Origin: Phaseolus vulgaris
Taxonomy: Eukaryota; Streptophyta; Magnoliopsida; Fabales; Fabaceae
Assembly (NCBI RefSeq): GCF_000499845.2
Contig: NC_023758.2
Location: 2,402,811 to 2,466,810, forward strand
Direction: 5' to 3'
DNA: 64,000 bases
The position numbers and the translations under genes were made by a program. The first letter of the stretch is position 1; each line of letters opens with the position of its first letter. Below are positions 61,504 through 64,000 of the stretch, in pieces. A model generated the notes under the pieces. The model did not search any database and was not told the DNA's origin. It saw nothing but the letters and a program-made list of their open reading frames with translations.

Positions 61504-63968
61504 ATGGCGGAAGAAGCTCCTGCATCTGAAACCTCCGTCACAATGCCTCCGCCGGCGGAAGCTTCCGTGGTGGACGAAACCCTAAACTCTTCTGAGAACG
61601 ACAAGAGCGGAATCTCCGTCGATGCCGGTACAGCGCAGGGTGTTGAAGAGTCAGTGTCTAACGCTGAAGCTTCCGTTAGCGATCCTCAGAAGTCTCTGGA
61701 GTTGGCGAATGAGCTGATGGAAATAGGGAACCAGGCAATTAAAGAGAACGATTTTGGGGAAGCAGCTGATAACTTTAGCCGTGCTCTCGAAATCAGGTTT
61801 CGTTTATTTTACCGTAGAATACATTCTCCGTTTTCCTGTTTTAACGGAACACTCGTGCGTGGAGTTTAATCTTTATGCTAAAAGGTTTGCCGAAATTCTC
61901 ATTTACGTTAGTATGGTTTATGAAGGAGTGAGTTTGTGTGCTGAACTAATAGAAATAGAAAATGATAGTTAATTTGATGTTTCGTAGCTTACTTTTTTTT
62001 TATATATAAAATGCTCTGAAAGAAGGTTTGAAATGAAACAGAGTGTCTCATTATGGTGAACTTGCTCCTGAGTGTGTGCACACATACTACAAATATGGGT
62101 GTGCTCTTTTGTACAAGGCTCAGGAGGAAGCTGATCCTTTGGCTGATGTCCCCAAGAAGGAGGATGGATCTCAACTTGGCTCCACAAAAGAAGGACCTGT
62201 AAAGAGTTCTGTGAACGCTGAATCTTCCACTGCTTCTTTTTCGAGCAATGCTGGGCAGGATGTGACTTCAACTGATCAGGGTGAAGCAGTCGATGATGGT
62301 CAGTGTGTTGCCTCTAGGGCTTACTGCTTAGTAGTTTTGATTTTTGTTTATAATTTATTGCTCTATTTGGTCAAGGTATTTTTAGACCATGGCTCTTTAT
62401 ACGATGAATTGGGTATATGTGTAAAATATGATGCAAATTTTGAAATTGTCTAAAAATTGTTACGTTTTACTTAGATTGCCTTAGAAAGCATGTTTTCCTT
62501 TTTAATGTTCTGTTGTGGTTGGCATTATCCCACGCTCCTCAACGGTCAATGCAAATTAGGGGAAGTGTTTCGAGACATTGATTCTGTGATAGTTTATATA
62601 TGTGATTTACCTTTTATTTAGAGTTGCTAGAACATGCTTTTTGTCAATAGGTGTAATTAGCTTGATTTATGAACTGCTTAACGACAAAAAATAATAATTT
62701 GTTCTAAGTTGTTTATGTGTTTACTAATGAGATGTTCATGCATCGCACTGATGTTGATATTGAAAATGAATTCTCTCCTGCTAGGAATTAAGCCAGTGGG
62801 AAAAGAAAGAGCTCGTGGCTGATGCAAATTATATTTGGCAGGATATTTATGAATAGAAATATGTGTAAATGCCTCCTAAAATTGTTAGAAGCAGACTTTG
62901 TGTGTCAGAATATCAACCATAGTGGCCAAATTTGGAGAAGATAGCATACAATCACTTTTGCATATGCAGTGCATTATGTTATTCACCACTCAAGATGAAT
63001 TGTATGATTGTATAACGACAAAAATTGTAGTCTGCGGATGAATCAATTTCTTAATGTTATTTCTGTTTTCAAACATGAAACAGGGTCCACCAAGAACGAC
63101 CAAGAAGAAGGTGACGAGGATAGTGAAGCTGAGGACTTGGCTGAAGCTGATGAAGATGAGACTGACCTGGATCTGGCATGGAAAATGCTTGATATTGCTA
63201 GAGCCATTGTTGAAAAGCAATCTGTCAATACAATAGAGCAGGTGGACATATTATCAACATTGGCAGATGTTGCATTGGAAAGAGGTATTTCCATATTCCT
63301 ATACTCATTTTAAACTTAACTAATTCTTTCTTCTCCAGAAATTCAAAAAAGTGAAATATGATTACATTAATAGCTGGATGCATTATTTCTTGGTTCTTGT
63401 ATATGCAGAGGATTTTGAAACTTCCCTCTCGGATTACCAGAAGGCGCTGTCCATCTTAGAACAGCTGGTTGAACCAGATGATAGAAAAATTGCTGACCTG
63501 TATCCTTGGTTTAATTCTTATCTAAATGTGTGTTTTTTTCTGGTGTCTGTAAATTTTCTGGTTTCAATGCATGTGATAAATTTAAGAACATAAGTGGTTG
63601 CAATAAATTACTGAATTGACTGATTAACAGTGTCTGCAATTTAAGCAAAGTAGATAGCCAAATATGTCCTGCTCTGCTGCTAGACCACCTTAACTACCGA
63701 ACATAGAAACTTTCGCATATGCTTGTGTTTGGAGGTTGGTTCTAAGCCTCAAGAAGCAATTGCTTACTGTCAGAAGGCTACATCTGTTTGTAAGGCACGA
63801 TTGCAACGTCTTACAAAGGAAGTAAAGAGTTGTTCTGATTTGACATCTGCTTCCGACTTAACCCAGGATGTTTCAACATGCCCCAGTTCTGACTCTAACA
63901 ACTCAAGTATGGATAAGCAATCAGAGATTGAAACTCTCAAAGGTCTATCAAGTGAGCTGGAAAAGAAG
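61504..63968 (+). CDS. NASP-like histone chaperone with TPR repeats, incomplete at window edge
   Basis: An orthologue of NASP/Hif1-type SHNi-TPR proteins, which bind histone H3 (and H1) and escort it in the nucleus. Exons seen: 61504-61796, 62042-62298, 63084-63284, 63409-63499 and 63707-63968, in phase, giving 368 residues; an intron then runs off the window. The N-terminus is acidic and Ser/Glu-rich. The first TPR helices read KSLELANELMEIGNQAIKEN and FGEAADNFSRALEIR, with HYGELAPECVHTYYKYGCAL next. A Ser-rich insert and an acidic block (DQEEGDEDSEAEDLAEADED) interrupt the TPRs, as in NASP. WKMLDIARAIVEK, DFETSLSDYQKALSILEQL and EAIAYCQKATSVCKARL are further TPR helices. The missing C-terminus should hold the nuclear localisation signal. 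Exon 5 uses a CATAG acceptor at 63706, less ideal than the others. Confidence 0.9.
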
Positions 63969-64000
63969 GTATACTTGATAAACTTTAAGATAAACTATCT

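Noticed and set aside
1..64000. tRNA, rRNA, known microRNA or CRISPR features
   Set aside because: I looked for familiar cores (tRNA A and B boxes, common plant miRNA sequences, regularly spaced repeats with unique spacers) and found none I could support by eye. The only regular array is the 23-bp minisatellite, which has no spacers.

Overview
This is a stretch of plant nuclear DNA. Most genes are split by GT-AG introns, the intergenic DNA is very AT-rich, and old transposon debris is present. The gene families are plant-specific (extra-large G protein, wall-associated kinase, HCF164, JINGUBANG, a CYP82-like P450). A legume of the Phaseolus/Vigna/Glycine group is my best guess from the look of the proteins; I could not test that. 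I see no bacterial, viral or CRISPR-type system. All exon models below were built by hand from reading frames and splice sites.

Layout: 0.6-2.1 kb (minus), a five-exon secreted GDSL esterase/lipase. 5.25-8.8 kb (plus), a CDCA7-type 4CXXC zinc-finger protein. 10.3-15.3 kb, a graveyard holding two broken P450 genes and a broken tail of an XLG gene. 15.3-25.7 kb, AT-rich intergenic DNA with faint transposon traces. 25.8-28.2 kb (plus), an apparently intact CYP82-like P450, convergent with a complete XLG1-type extra-large G-alpha gene (28.8-33.8 kb, minus). 34.5-35.9 kb (minus), an intronless WD40 gene of the JINGUBANG type. 37.4-39.7 kb (minus), a decayed LINE. 41.9-42.2 kb (plus), a small unknown protein. 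43.2-44.8 kb (minus), a probable U3/90S pre-ribosome subunit gene with a 23-bp minisatellite in an intron. 46.2-46.5 kb, a well-bounded Mutator-like MITE. 50.3-54.1 kb (plus), a WAKL14-like receptor kinase. 55.8-57.1 kb (minus), the thylakoid thioredoxin-like protein HCF164. 59.0-59.6 kb, an LTR-like sequence. 60.7-61.2 kb (minus), a small chloroplast-targeted protein, head to head with a NASP-type histone chaperone (61.5 kb to the window edge, plus, incomplete).

The genes are mostly unrelated housekeeping or signalling genes and do not form a pathway. The one region with an internal logic is 10-34 kb. The unit 'P450 followed by the convergent end of XLG' exists once intact and once as a decayed copy about 13 kb upstream, with a further broken P450 beside it. 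This points to an old segmental duplication followed by loss. I found no clearly new biological system. The most useful leads are the decayed P450-XLG duplication, the proline in the oxygen-activation motif of the surviving P450, the MITE with perfect target duplications, and two small proteins I could not name.
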